Position numbers and translations under genes: made by a program. From the NCBI GenBank assembly GCA_029561455.1, contig JAKQIY010000059.1:62001-126000 (forward strand): a stretch of DNA of 64,000 nucleotides, read 5' to 3'. Below, in pieces: positions 44,771 to 53,466 of the stretch. The notes under the pieces are model-generated. The model was given only the letters and a program-made list of their open reading frames with translations. It was not told where the DNA came from and did not search any database. How positions within the stretch are numbered: the first letter of the stretch is position 1; each line of letters begins with the position of its first letter. The stretch comes from a bacterium (lineage in GTDB: Bacteria > Zhuqueibacterota > Zhuqueibacteria > Residuimicrobiales > Krinioviventaceae).

Positions 44771-45955
44771 TTATTTCATCGTCACAGTGGTTGCGGCATT
44801 ACTATCTTTCACAATTCCGGCAACAATCGTTTTCATCTCCTCGTATCTGCCTTGCAGTTCTGCAATAACTTCCTCCTGTTTTTTAATGGTCTTTTCGAGC
44901 AGGACAATTCTTTCGGATTGTACTTTTAACTCCTCCACGGCAGATTTTAATTCATCGGTTCGGTTTATTAAACCCTTAACCCCGGCCAGGGTTACGCCAT
45001 CTATGCAAATAGTGTTTATACCCAGGCTGTCCGTTCCGCCGAGTTGAAAAGCCGCGTAAAAATCCTGCGCCACAGGACCGATATATTTTATCGAAGGGTC
45101 GCTGGCCTTATAATTCCATTTGGTAACGGGCATACTTTTTATTCCGGCAAGAAGATTTTCAAAATCAAGTTCCTCAAAATTCTCTTTCTTGTTCCGGTCA
45201 CAGTAATTACTCCAGCCGCTTTGATTGGGGCGCATATAGACGCCGGACACCGAGTCGATAAAAGAAGACCAGAGTCTGAAACCGCCCGTAAAGCGCATGG
45301 TTAATTGATTGTTGCTCGAAGCATAAACTCGCGCAAAGGGTGTATTATCGCCAATTAGAACAGCGCCCTCCTTGCCGTTTGTGGAAAGACCCGCGCCGAT
45401 ACACATAGAATGAACGCCTGTAGCCCAGGCGTCATAACCGATTGCAATGGCATAATCTGCTAATGCCTGGGTATAAGAGCCCAAAGCCAGCGAGTGTTGT
45501 CCGGTTGCGTAATTGTTTGTTCCGATTGCGACTGAATATGAACCAGTCGCTCTTGGCCTGTACCCCATAGCAATAGAATACAAAGCAAGTTTTGGGCTGC
45601 CGGTGCCGTCGTCATCCCAGTAGTTTGATTCTGCAACACCCGCCCTGAATGCCCCTGTACGCGGATACCACATAAAACGTGCTCCGGCGCCGGGCGCGAT
45701 AACATCGCCTGAACCTATTGCCCCGGTTGATAATATGCCGTTATAGCCGCCCACTTCAAGCTGGGCGCGTGGATTAGCCTGTTGCAAACCGACCTTGCCG
45801 GTTCCTTCTACTTTTAACAGGTTTGTGGTACCGCTGTTTATAACATCAAAACTGCTCGTATTATCTGCCGTTGGCAGTGTTAACGTGGTCGACTGTGAAT
45901 ATAAACTCACAGCAATGAACAAGGACAAAACTGAAAGTAAATAAATTTTCTGCAT
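44771..45955 (-). CDS. YadA-head/S74 intramolecular chaperone protein
   Basis: This 394-residue protein has a signal peptide (IYLLSVLSLFIAVSLYSQ) and a short LKVEGTGKVGLQQANPRAQLEVGG tail-fibre-like start. YadA-type head repeats follow at about 125-200 (ALYSIAMGYRPRATGSYSVAIG, GQHSLALGSYTQALADYAIAIG). An S74 peptidase/endosialidase chaperone region starts near SGWSNYCDRNKKENFEELD and includes PVTKWNYK and IGPVAQDFYAAF. A C-terminal coiled coil is present at about 330-375. Family knowledge: S74 domains trimerise and cut themselves off fibres. The gene is chromosomal with no phage genes nearby, so a surface adhesin is more likely than a tail fibre. Confidence 0.85.
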   Translation of the reverse strand: MQKIYLLSVLSLFIAVSLYSQSTTLTLPTADNTSSFDVINSGTTNLLKVEGTGKVGLQQANPRAQLEVGGYNGILSTGAIGSGDVIAPGAGARFMWYPRTGAFRAGVAESNYWDDDGTGSPKLALYSIAMGYRPRATGSYSVAIGTNNYATGQHSLALGSYTQALADYAIAIGYDAWATGVHSMCIGAGLSTNGKEGAVLIGDNTPFARVYASSNNQLTMRFTGGFRLWSSFIDSVSGVYMRPNQSGWSNYCDRNKKENFEELDFENLLAGIKSMPVTKWNYKASDPSIKYIGPVAQDFYAAFQLGGTDSLGINTICIDGVTLAGVKGLINRTDELKSAVEELKVQSERIVLLEKTIKKQEEVIAELQGRYEEMKTIVAGIVKDSNAATTVTMK

Positions 45956-46341
45956 TTTTATTACTCCTGTATATAATTTTTGCCATGGGAATTGTTTTCA
46001 ACCGGTAATTTTGCTACCAGGTTTTCAGATATCTTTTTTGGATATTCCTGCAACTAAAAATATACTATTTTTATGTCTTTTTTCATAACAGCAATTTATT
46101 TAACAATTTTTCCCAGCAGTTTTTTTATTCTTCAGGGGAAATAGCTGAATAATCTCGCACCCTGAAAACAGCTAACGCATCGCATAAAAGCAAAGCACTC
46201 CGGCTGCCGAAGGCATGGAGTGCAATCCCTGAATGGATTGCCGCGATTCGCAGACTCGCTCAACTAGTTGCCAACAGCCAGCGTAGGGTGGCTCTTGACC
46301 CACCAAAAAAATGTTGGGCTAAACCCTGCCCTGCCAATTAT
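45956..46341. other. Intergenic region with short repeats, no gene seen
   Basis: This 386-bp gap contains a GGTGGCTCTTGACCCACC palindrome near 46287-46304 and otherwise unremarkable DNA. No gene is recognised. Confidence 0.5.
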
Positions 46342-47004
46342 TCAAACCCGTTCCAGCTTTTCCAGCCAGGCATTAAAGTGCGGACATGCCTGCCTTAATG
46401 TTTGCAAGCCAATTTCTTGGGCAATTAACGGCCCATGCAGAGCTTTAGTGTAATCCGTAAATATGCGGATAATTCTTTTAGAAGGCGCGGTATTTACATC
46501 ATCATTTATATCTTCGGGAGTTGCAAATGCTTTTCTGATTTTCTCTAATTCCTGCCTTGGGCCCGGTTTATCATCAAACTGTTTGTTAATCTCGTTAACA
46601 TTCGTAAACAGCAATCCCTCGAATTCATGCTTGACCAGGTTGGCGATAAATCGACGATTGTCGATATCCTGTTGTAATGCAGCTTCCAGTCCGGCAAGTT
46701 TTTCATTGGAATTATTATACCTGACATCCATCCCCGGAAAATCATTGGGCAGGCCATACAAATCCAGCATGGTCGTACAAAAAGCGGCTTGATCCAGCAG
46801 GGAATTCATTATCTCTTTTCTGATTTGTTTATGATAACCATAATTTTTCTCATAGCCCCCTTTGCCTTTTCTTCCCAGACTTCTGTTCGTAGTAATCATT
46901 CGGGGATATAAAAAAACATTGCGAACATTATAAAAAGGTTGCAATACTTGTTTTACAAACTTTTCCTCAGTTTCGCCTTCCACAACAATGTATATCCGAC
47001 TCAT
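46342..47004 (-). CDS. DUF4276 family protein (TOPRIM-like partner of an AAA ATPase)
   Basis: About 220 residues from ATG 47002-47004 (an upstream GTG-type extension to 47037 overlaps the neighbour and is discounted). It begins MSRIYIVVEGETEEKFVKQVL, an acidic VEGETE motif like the first TOPRIM metal site, and has MLDLYGLPNDFPG in the middle, typical of DUF4276. The ATG overlaps the ATPase stop by one base (TAATG). From family context, ATPase-plus-TOPRIM pairs (OLD, PARIS and similar) abort phage infection; the nuclease role here is inference. Confidence 0.85.
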   Translation of the reverse strand: MSRIYIVVEGETEEKFVKQVLQPFYNVRNVFLYPRMITTNRSLGRKGKGGYEKNYGYHKQIRKEIMNSLLDQAAFCTTMLDLYGLPNDFPGMDVRYNNSNEKLAGLEAALQQDIDNRRFIANLVKHEFEGLLFTNVNEINKQFDDKPGPRQELEKIRKAFATPEDINDDVNTAPSKRIIRIFTDYTKALHGPLIAQEIGLQTLRQACPHFNAWLEKLERV

Positions 47005-48095
47005 TACGGTCGTCCCCCGAAAACATTTTTCTCCCACATTTCACCCAGCGAATAATCCTCCAGCCACATTTTCAGTTCCTCGCCGGCCAGTCTTTTAAAA
47101 GTCGATTCGCCGTCGTCATTTCGGTCCACAACAATAATATCCTCCGGTTCGAAATGATCCAGCAACTGCGAAGATTGGGTAGAGATGATCACCTGTGTTT
47201 TATGGCTGACGATTTTGACCAGATCGGCAAAGCGGGCCAGGGCATACGGATGCAGTCCCAGTTCCGGCTCGTCCAGTATAATCGTAGCCGGAGGATTGGG
47301 CTGCAACAGGGCGGTAACCAGGCAAATGAACCGCAGTGTGCCGTCGGATAAATGCCGCGCCGTAAAGGGAAAATCGGAATTCTTTTGCAGCCATTCGAAT
47401 TGGATATTATCTTCATTGCCCGGGATCGGGCGTAATTTAAATTCCTGGATGAACGGCGCAACCAGTTTTACAATATCTAGGATTTTATTATAACTTTCAG
47501 GATGCTGCTTTTGCATGGCATATAAAAACGCCGCCAGGTTGCCGGCGTCCGGTTGCAATTTTTCATTATTATTAATCGCTTGAATTTTTTTTACATCTGC
47601 CAAGTCGCCGGTGTCATGGAAATGATAAACAGTCCATCCTGAAATTGAAGAACAAACATCTTGATTCCATTTTTCATACGGGCCATTAGTTGTAAGGGAT
47701 TGCAGTTGTGATTCTTCATAACCTATAAGATTAGGTGTAAAGAGTTGATTGTTTTTCGAGTAATAAATTGTTTCAGATTCAATAATAAAACTATCCTTTT
47801 CTGTTGGTACCAAATTGAATGAATAACTATGAACATCAAAATAAAGATCAATATAAACTTTTTTAGTCACTTTTGAGCCCATATATACAAATTGTTCCGC
47901 CCCACCTTTTTTCTTGATATAGTATTGCAACCTCAACTTGACAATATTATTCAACAGCTCAAAAAACTGCACAAAATTACTTTTCCCGGCGCCATTCGGC
48001 CCAACCAGGATACTCAAGTTGTTGAGTTCAAAATCTTCAAGCTTTTTAATTGATTTGAATCCATGTATAGATATTTTTTTAAGTGGATATGCCAT
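47004..48095 (-). CDS. AAA family (OLD/SMC-like) ATPase
   Basis: This 363-residue ATPase begins ISIHGFKSIKKLEDFELNNLSILVGPNGAGKSNFVQFF, with Walker A at about 32-39. The middle region is lid-like and variable. The late HLSDGTLRFICLVTALL signature and ATIILDEPELGLHPYAL Walker B/D-loop follow. This order is typical of AAA_21/AAA_15 ATPases coupled to TOPRIM or HNH effectors. It is translationally coupled to the DUF4276 gene. No other partner gene lies upstream (48096-48227 is noncoding). Confidence 0.9.
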   Translation of the reverse strand: MAYPLKKISIHGFKSIKKLEDFELNNLSILVGPNGAGKSNFVQFFELLNNIVKLRLQYYIKKKGGAEQFVYMGSKVTKKVYIDLYFDVHSYSFNLVPTEKDSFIIESETIYYSKNNQLFTPNLIGYEESQLQSLTTNGPYEKWNQDVCSSISGWTVYHFHDTGDLADVKKIQAINNNEKLQPDAGNLAAFLYAMQKQHPESYNKILDIVKLVAPFIQEFKLRPIPGNEDNIQFEWLQKNSDFPFTARHLSDGTLRFICLVTALLQPNPPATIILDEPELGLHPYALARFADLVKIVSHKTQVIISTQSSQLLDHFEPEDIIVVDRNDDGESTFKRLAGEELKMWLEDYSLGEMWEKNVFGGRP

Positions 48096-48227
48096 TTATT
48101 GCCTCGGAGATAAAAGTATAGTTTGTATAAATATATAAAATGTAGGGAAATAAACAATTAAATATTCACAGGAACAGTGAATTTATTATTAAAAGGATAA
48201 AATAGGAATGAAAGAAGGAAAATAAAG

Positions 48228-50183
48228 TTACTTAAACATACTAAAATCAGCCTCAGCTTGTTTTAATTCTTTTATTAAAAATGGACGCTTTATATCTATT
48301 TCTTTATATTTAATACTTGCTTGACTATTTAAATTATTCAATAAAGTGATATCTTTACGAATATCTTCTTTCAGTTTAATTTTTAAATCAATCATCTTTT
48401 TATTCAATGAATCAATATACTGTTTGGGAATTGGTTTTTTTGGATCATAGACGAATTCTTCTTTACATGTTTCTTTCCAAATAAGTAATATATTACAAAG
48501 ATTAATACCAAAACCAGGTATTTGAAGAATATCTAACTGGTTTACATCAGCAGCTGTTTCAATCCCATAAGATAAAAGAGTTGCCTTTCGATTTCTACTA
48601 ATATTATAAATGAATGCATTTGAAAGCATTTTAGTTTCCAAAAAAGAAACCATTTGAATATCATATCGTTTATTTTCCAATATTTGTAGTTCTTTTTTAT
48701 ATTCAGATTCAATATTAATAAATCTATTATAATTATAAAGAAGCTCCTTTTTTGTAGTAGTATATGTTTTGTTATAAGAATTTACTAATTCAACTAAGGT
48801 GCTGTAAATAGCTTTATTCTTTTTTTTAGATTCGTTATATCGAGATTCTCTTTTATCACGTTCATTAATATATTCATCTCTATATTTTCCCCTAGAAAAT
48901 AATTTTAAACCTACAATAAAACCACCAAAAATAAATAAAAAATTTTGAGAAATAAACGCAATAATCAGACTAAAAATTATTGTAACTATTCCAAAAAGAA
49001 ATGACAACCTTGGAAATTTCATCATTGGAGGAATACTTTTTCCAATTTCAATAACAATCCCATAGGATTCATCTTCCTTAATTATAAAAGGAACTTGTTT
49101 GAGTTGGTCAATAGCATTTTTATAAGCCGCAGCATCTTCAATTGAAAGATCAATAAATTGATTGATTGTTTTATAAACAAAAAAGAATACACCAAATTTA
49201 TTAATAAAAGTACACCAGGGACAAGCCGATAAATGATTTGGATACTTATGATTTTTTTCGTTTCTACAAGTAACAATAGTATTAAGTAATTTATTTAATT
49301 CTGATATCCAATATTGCTCTGTTGGTCGGGATTTGTTTTCAGAAGAACTTTTTGAGAATGCTATCTCAAATAGCTCTGCTAACGTTTTTGGAATAAGTGA
49401 AATCGGTATTGAACAAGGTGGAGGTTGAATGCCTAAAGATGGCGCATTTCTACTAAAAGCATATAGATAATGTCTTATTAATTCGCCATTATCTAATGAA
49501 TTAATAGTATTATTCGATGAAAAACCTGCAAAAGGGTGCCTCCCCATAAAAAGAAGTTGAAAAATCAATACTGCAAGTCCAAATAAATCATGATTAGTAT
49601 TACGTATTAACGAAGTTAAATTTTTCCCTTGCAATTCAGGGGGTGTATAGTGCACTACACCAACTTTACAAATAAAATATTTGTTATCAGTTGAAGGAAT
49701 TTGATAAGAGTCACAATCTATTAATTTAACTCTAGCATCGTCGCAGACAATAAAATTCTTTTCGTTGACATCGCCAAGAACAATTCCATGAGAATGCAAA
49801 GTATAAAATGCATAAACGAGATTTCGTGCAACATAAATTAAGAATTCCCATGTTGCATGTGGTAATAATTGCTTGCGAGATTTAGGGCCATATACTTCAT
49901 GTAATTCATAGCCTTTAAAGTAAGGGATTAAAATACCTTGGGGTGTTAGAGAATTATTAGTGTAAATTAATGCTTCAGGCCATGATGCTGTATTAGAAAG
50001 TTGAATCGTTTTAATTGATATCATGGATCGAAGTTTCTGCTCATGTTCTATACTCAATTTATTGTGGTAAATTTTTGCAACATAATTTGGCATGTTACAC
50101 ACAGTTAAAATATTACCTTCACCACCTCGTCCAATTTGCTTTCCGAGGATAAGATTCCGCCCATCATTTAAATGAAAATTCAT
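48228..50183 (-). CDS. TerY-P triad protein kinase (YegI-like)
   Basis: This 651-residue protein has an N-terminal kinase domain (1-310): glycine loop GKQIGRGGEGNI, the VAKIYH lysine, catalytic loop HSHGIVLGDVNEKNFIV (GD in place of the usual HRD) and metal-binding DCD (LIDCDSY). One or two transmembrane helices lie near 395-440 (LSFLFGIVTIIFSLIIAFISQNFLFIFGGFIVG region). A coiled-coil region follows, then a C-terminal helix-hairpin-helix segment (YGIETAADVNQLDILQIPGFGINL). Family knowledge: it is the kinase of the TerY-phosphorylation triad with YegK- and YegL-like partners. It overlaps the phosphatase gene by 4 nt. AT-rich. Confidence 0.88.
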   Translation of the reverse strand: MNFHLNDGRNLILGKQIGRGGEGNILTVCNMPNYVAKIYHNKLSIEHEQKLRSMISIKTIQLSNTASWPEALIYTNNSLTPQGILIPYFKGYELHEVYGPKSRKQLLPHATWEFLIYVARNLVYAFYTLHSHGIVLGDVNEKNFIVCDDARVKLIDCDSYQIPSTDNKYFICKVGVVHYTPPELQGKNLTSLIRNTNHDLFGLAVLIFQLLFMGRHPFAGFSSNNTINSLDNGELIRHYLYAFSRNAPSLGIQPPPCSIPISLIPKTLAELFEIAFSKSSSENKSRPTEQYWISELNKLLNTIVTCRNEKNHKYPNHLSACPWCTFINKFGVFFFVYKTINQFIDLSIEDAAAYKNAIDQLKQVPFIIKEDESYGIVIEIGKSIPPMMKFPRLSFLFGIVTIIFSLIIAFISQNFLFIFGGFIVGLKLFSRGKYRDEYINERDKRESRYNESKKKNKAIYSTLVELVNSYNKTYTTTKKELLYNYNRFINIESEYKKELQILENKRYDIQMVSFLETKMLSNAFIYNISRNRKATLLSYGIETAADVNQLDILQIPGFGINLCNILLIWKETCKEEFVYDPKKPIPKQYIDSLNKKMIDLKIKLKEDIRKDITLLNNLNSQASIKYKEIDIKRPFLIKELKQAEADFSMFK

Positions 50184-50944
50184 TTATTGAAATCTCTCCA
50201 AGCAAAAAAGATAGTCTTATCATCATCAGTTCTATTATTCACTTTTTCTGAATTTAAGAACATTCTAAGATTTTCTGTAAGATTTAAATCATCTGATAAA
50301 TTAAAGAAAGAATTAAAAATTGGTTCAAAAAAACCTTTATGTGGTGCTTTTATAGAAAAATCTAGTATTAAGGATTGAAGTCCATCAGTAAAACCTGCTA
50401 CTGCAAAAATTGGTTCTGTAACTTTTATAAATTGTAAATATTCAAACATATCAGGTGAAGTAATAAATACAGTTTCATTTGCAAATTCACCTATATGAGG
50501 CCACGTGATGGCTTTTGTACCTTCATCTGTTTTAATAACCCAAGCTCCATCGCCAATCTGAAAAAAAACTGATGCTTTGGAAGAAAGGAATGCTACTAAT
50601 AATGTACAAGAAAATTCTTTTAAATTAATACGATTTTCAGCAGCAATATTAGATAACAATTGAGTTGTCTTTCCAATCATTTCCTTTGCATAAGATACAT
50701 CAAAGTATGATATATCAATTTTTGACGATAAAATATTACTGATTATATTTTCAACTGCTATTATTGCTCCAAGTTTTGAATGGATTGCACTACCGGCTCC
50801 ATCTGAAATTCCAATTATTAAAAATTCTTCATCTCCATTATTAAATGTTTTATAATTACAATAATCCTGACAAGATATTGATTTTCTTAAATGTGAAGTA
50901 CCAATAACTGATGAATATAATTTATGCCACACATTAATCCTCAT
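50180..50944 (-). CDS. TerY-P triad PP2C-type phosphatase (YegK-like)
   Basis: This 254-residue PP2C-like phosphatase has the early SISCQDYCNY motif, where the Asp is a metal ligand, and IIGISDGAGSAIHSKLGA, the second metal-binding DG. Later come GDGAWVIKTDEGTKAI and VAGFTDGLQSLIL. These residues match the variant PP2C family found in TerY-P triads. It overlaps the VWA gene upstream and the kinase downstream by 4 nt each, so the three are co-translated. It probably reverses or balances the partner kinase. Confidence 0.88.
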   Translation of the reverse strand: MRINVWHKLYSSVIGTSHLRKSISCQDYCNYKTFNNGDEEFLIIGISDGAGSAIHSKLGAIIAVENIISNILSSKIDISYFDVSYAKEMIGKTTQLLSNIAAENRINLKEFSCTLLVAFLSSKASVFFQIGDGAWVIKTDEGTKAITWPHIGEFANETVFITSPDMFEYLQFIKVTEPIFAVAGFTDGLQSLILDFSIKAPHKGFFEPIFNSFFNLSDDLNLTENLRMFLNSEKVNNRTDDDKTIFFAWRDFNK

Positions 50945-51630
50945 ACTGTAACTTCTGCCCAGCCGGTTGGGCCAGTAGGATTCTCAAGTGGTACAGAATC
51001 TCCTGGTTTTGAGCGTGATACTTGTTGCTGGGAATTAGATAACCAGGAAAATAAATCACAAAATCTCAATCCTTTTAATTTCAAAGGTGGTCGTTTTTTT
51101 GATAATTGTGATAGTATCTCCATATTTGCATTTTCAACTCCAACAGCAAAAAACATAAAAGCTCGGTTGTTTTCACCATGCATTATTCGTTCTACAGCGT
51201 CAGTCCATATAGGTTTATTCATATCAGTAGGCTCGCCATCAGTTATTAGAAAAATCCAGGGTCGAAAATATTTTATACCATTTTGTTGATAATCATGCTT
51301 TCTTATATCTAAGAGATTCAATCCCTCAATTAATGCTTGTCCCATAGGGGTTTCTCCTTGTGCTATTAAAGTTGGGGGTACAAACGAATCTGCAGTAGAA
51401 AAGTCATTGACGATATTCACTGATCCGCCGAAAGTAACAATTGCAATTTCTACACGTTTTTTTGCAAGTTCATCAGTAACTAATTCTTCCTTATATTTTA
51501 AAATTCCATTCTGGAGTTCCTGAATAGGCTGGCCACTCATTGAACCAGACACATCTAATAATAAAATACAAGGACAACGTGGTTCGGGGTTGTCTACAAA
51601 AGATGTATCACCGAAAGGGATTTGTTCCAT
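50941..51630 (-). CDS. TerY-like von Willebrand A protein (YegL-like)
   Basis: About 229 residues from ATG 51628-51630; GGAGG lies 8 nt upstream, while an in-frame start at 51687 lacks a site. The VWA MIDAS motif is CILLLDVSGSMSG (DxSxS), with the distal Thr in GETPMGQALIEGL and the Asp in ITDGEPTDMNK. Family knowledge: TerY proteins use the metal site to bind partners in tellurite/stress and anti-phage systems. It is the first gene of the triad. A TTAACA-ATTC-TGTTAA palindrome lies 67-82 bp upstream (51697-51712) and could be regulatory. Confidence 0.9.
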   Translation of the reverse strand: MEQIPFGDTSFVDNPEPRCPCILLLDVSGSMSGQPIQELQNGILKYKEELVTDELAKKRVEIAIVTFGGSVNIVNDFSTADSFVPPTLIAQGETPMGQALIEGLNLLDIRKHDYQQNGIKYFRPWIFLITDGEPTDMNKPIWTDAVERIMHGENNRAFMFFAVGVENANMEILSQLSKKRPPLKLKGLRFCDLFSWLSNSQQQVSRSKPGDSVPLENPTGPTGWAEVTV

Positions 51631-51841
51631 ATTGAAATCCTCCAATAATATTATAAGTTTATAATAACTTACTATTGACAAATACATATTAAAACTTTAA
51701 CAGAATTGTTAAAAATAAAAAAATATTAAGTAAAAAATTCATCTTCCCAAGTCGCATCACTCCATTTTCTCAATAACTATTTACCAAATTTCTTACATAT
51801 ATGCAAGAAATATTTCATTTTTCCCAACAATCAATTTCCCC

Positions 51842-52663
51842 CTACGGCTGCCGCTTAAACCTGCCAAAATCTGGTTTGCGTTTTTCCAAAAAAGCGTTGC
51901 GGCCTTCCTGCGCTTCGTCGGACATGTAGTACAGCATCGTGGCGCAGCCGGCCAGTTCCTGCAAGCCGGCCTGGCCGTCGCAGTCCGCATTGAGCGCCGC
52001 TTTTAAGCAGCGGATAGCCGTAGGCGAGTTGGCGAGGATTTCCCGGCACCACTGCACGGTCTCGGCTTCCAGCTTGTCCAGCGGCACGACAATGTTCACC
52101 AGTCCCATGTCCAGCGCCTGTTGCGCGTTGTACTGGCGACAGAGAAACCAAATCTCGCGCGCCTTTTTTTGTCCCACAATGCGCGCCATATAACTGGCGC
52201 CATAGCCGCCGTCAAACGAGCCGACCTTGGGGCCGGTTTGCCCAAACACGGCGTTCTCCGCCGCAATGGTCAGGTCGCACATCAAATGCAGCACATGGCC
52301 GCCGCCAATGGCATAGCCCGCCACCATAGCGATCACCGGCTTGGGACAAGTGCGTATCTGCCGCTGCAAGTCCAGCACGTTCAGGCGGTGTACGCCTTTT
52401 TCGTCCTTGTAACCGGAATCGCCGCGGATTTTCTGGTCGCCGCCGGAGCAAAATGCCTTGTCCCCCGCGCCGGTAAGGATAATCACGCCGGTGTCCGGGT
52501 CTTCGCGGGCGTCTTCCAGGGCTGTGGACATTTCCTTCACCGTGAGCGGCCGAAAAGCGTTGCGCACCTGTGGGCGGTTGATGGTGATTTTAGCAATACC
52601 TTCCGCCTTGTCATATAAAATATCCATAAATTTGCCGGCCGGTTTCCAGTCCACCCTGCTCAT
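51842..52663 (-). CDS. menB: 1,4-Dihydroxy-2-naphthoyl-CoA synthase
   Basis: This 273-residue crotonase-fold enzyme has [10 protein letters not shown] and [22 protein letters not shown] (oxyanion hole), [34 protein letters not shown] with the MenB Asp and Tyr residues, and the end RKPDFGRF. Family knowledge: it closes the second ring of menaquinone precursor from O-succinylbenzoyl-CoA. It is the last gene of the men operon, separated by 1-2 nt from menH. No terminator is obvious before the TerY-P operon region. Confidence 0.95.
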   Translation of the reverse strand: MSRVDWKPAGKFMDILYDKAEGIAKITINRPQVRNAFRPLTVKEMSTALEDAREDPDTGVIILTGAGDKAFCSGGDQKIRGDSGYKDEKGVHRLNVLDLQRQIRTCPKPVIAMVAGYAIGGGHVLHLMCDLTIAAENAVFGQTGPKVGSFDGGYGASYMARIVGQKKAREIWFLCRQYNAQQALDMGLVNIVVPLDKLEAETVQWCREILANSPTAIRCLKAALNADCDGQAGLQELAGCATMLYYMSDEAQEGRNAFLEKRKPDFGRFKRQP

Positions 52664-52664
52664 A

Positions 52665-53417
52665 TCAGTTACCCTCCGCAGTTAAAAAAGCGCCCAGCGC
52701 TTTGGCAAATTTTTTGGGATTCATAAAATGGGCGTTGTGGCTGCACTCTTTGAGCGCCTCGCTACGAAACGCCGGATTGGCTTTCTGCATCTCTTTGAAA
52801 ATTTCCCGGTATTTCTTGTCATTCTCGCCCGTTATCAGCAGCGTCGGCATGGCAATCTTGCCCAGGTCGTTCCACAGCGGCTCCATCGCACCCTGGCCCA
52901 TATAGCGCAGGGATTTGGCCAGCAGCAGCGGATTGTTGCCCATGCGGGATTGCAATAATCTTTGAAACTCCGGATGCACCGCCAGGCCGTAAAACATGGG
53001 CTGATAGTACCAGCGCAGCAAGAAGGTCTCCATATCGCCGTCCTGATCGAGACCTGCTGCCAGCAATTCATCCGCTGCCCGGCGCTCGCTGCGTTCTTCC
53101 GCATCCTTAATTCCGGGTGAGGCAGATTCCAGGGCCAGATGCGAAAATCTGTCCGGATAATTGAGCGCCAGGAGCAGCGCCAGCCGTCCCCCCAGCGAAT
53201 AGCCCACCAGTGGACATTTGTCAATTTGCAGCTCATCGAGCAGGGCGATGATATTTTGCGCTGTTGCGGCCAAAGTATAATCACTGTCCTCCGCCATAGC
53301 CCCGGTCGCGCCATGCCCAGGCAGGTCGATGGTAATTGCGGATAACTGCTTGTCGAGCAAATTAATTACAGACTCCCAATCCCTGCCCGAACCCATAAAG
53401 CCGTGCAGGAACACCAC
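52665..53417 (-). CDS. menH: SHCHC synthase MenH (start uncertain)
   Basis: A 250-residue minimum from GTG 53417. It is an alpha/beta hydrolase with [14 protein letters not shown], the nucleophile elbow [11 protein letters not shown] and a late ECSHNAHF His. Together with its men neighbours this is MenH, which forms 2-succinyl-6-hydroxy-2,4-cyclohexadiene-1-carboxylate. The homologous beta-strand LHYEKTGDPGKPP is encoded just upstream in the same frame, back to about 53477. That stretch has no ATG, GTG or TTG; GGGAGG lies 5 nt before ATC (53475-53477) and 8 nt before ACG (53472-53474). The true start may therefore be non-canonical, giving about 270 residues. Confidence 0.82.
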   Translation of the reverse strand: MVFLHGFMGSGRDWESVINLLDKQLSAITIDLPGHGATGAMAEDSDYTLAATAQNIIALLDELQIDKCPLVGYSLGGRLALLLALNYPDRFSHLALESASPGIKDAEERSERRAADELLAAGLDQDGDMETFLLRWYYQPMFYGLAVHPEFQRLLQSRMGNNPLLLAKSLRYMGQGAMEPLWNDLGKIAMPTLLITGENDKKYREIFKEMQKANPAFRSEALKECSHNAHFMNPKKFAKALGAFLTAEGN

Positions 53418-53466
53418 CGGCGGTTTCCCGGGGTCGCCGGTTTTTTCATAATGTAATGGGTTTTGT

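Noticed and set aside
44771-45955. Phage tail-fibre gene as sign of a prophage
   Set aside because: No capsid, portal, terminase or integrase genes nearby; a signal peptide is present.
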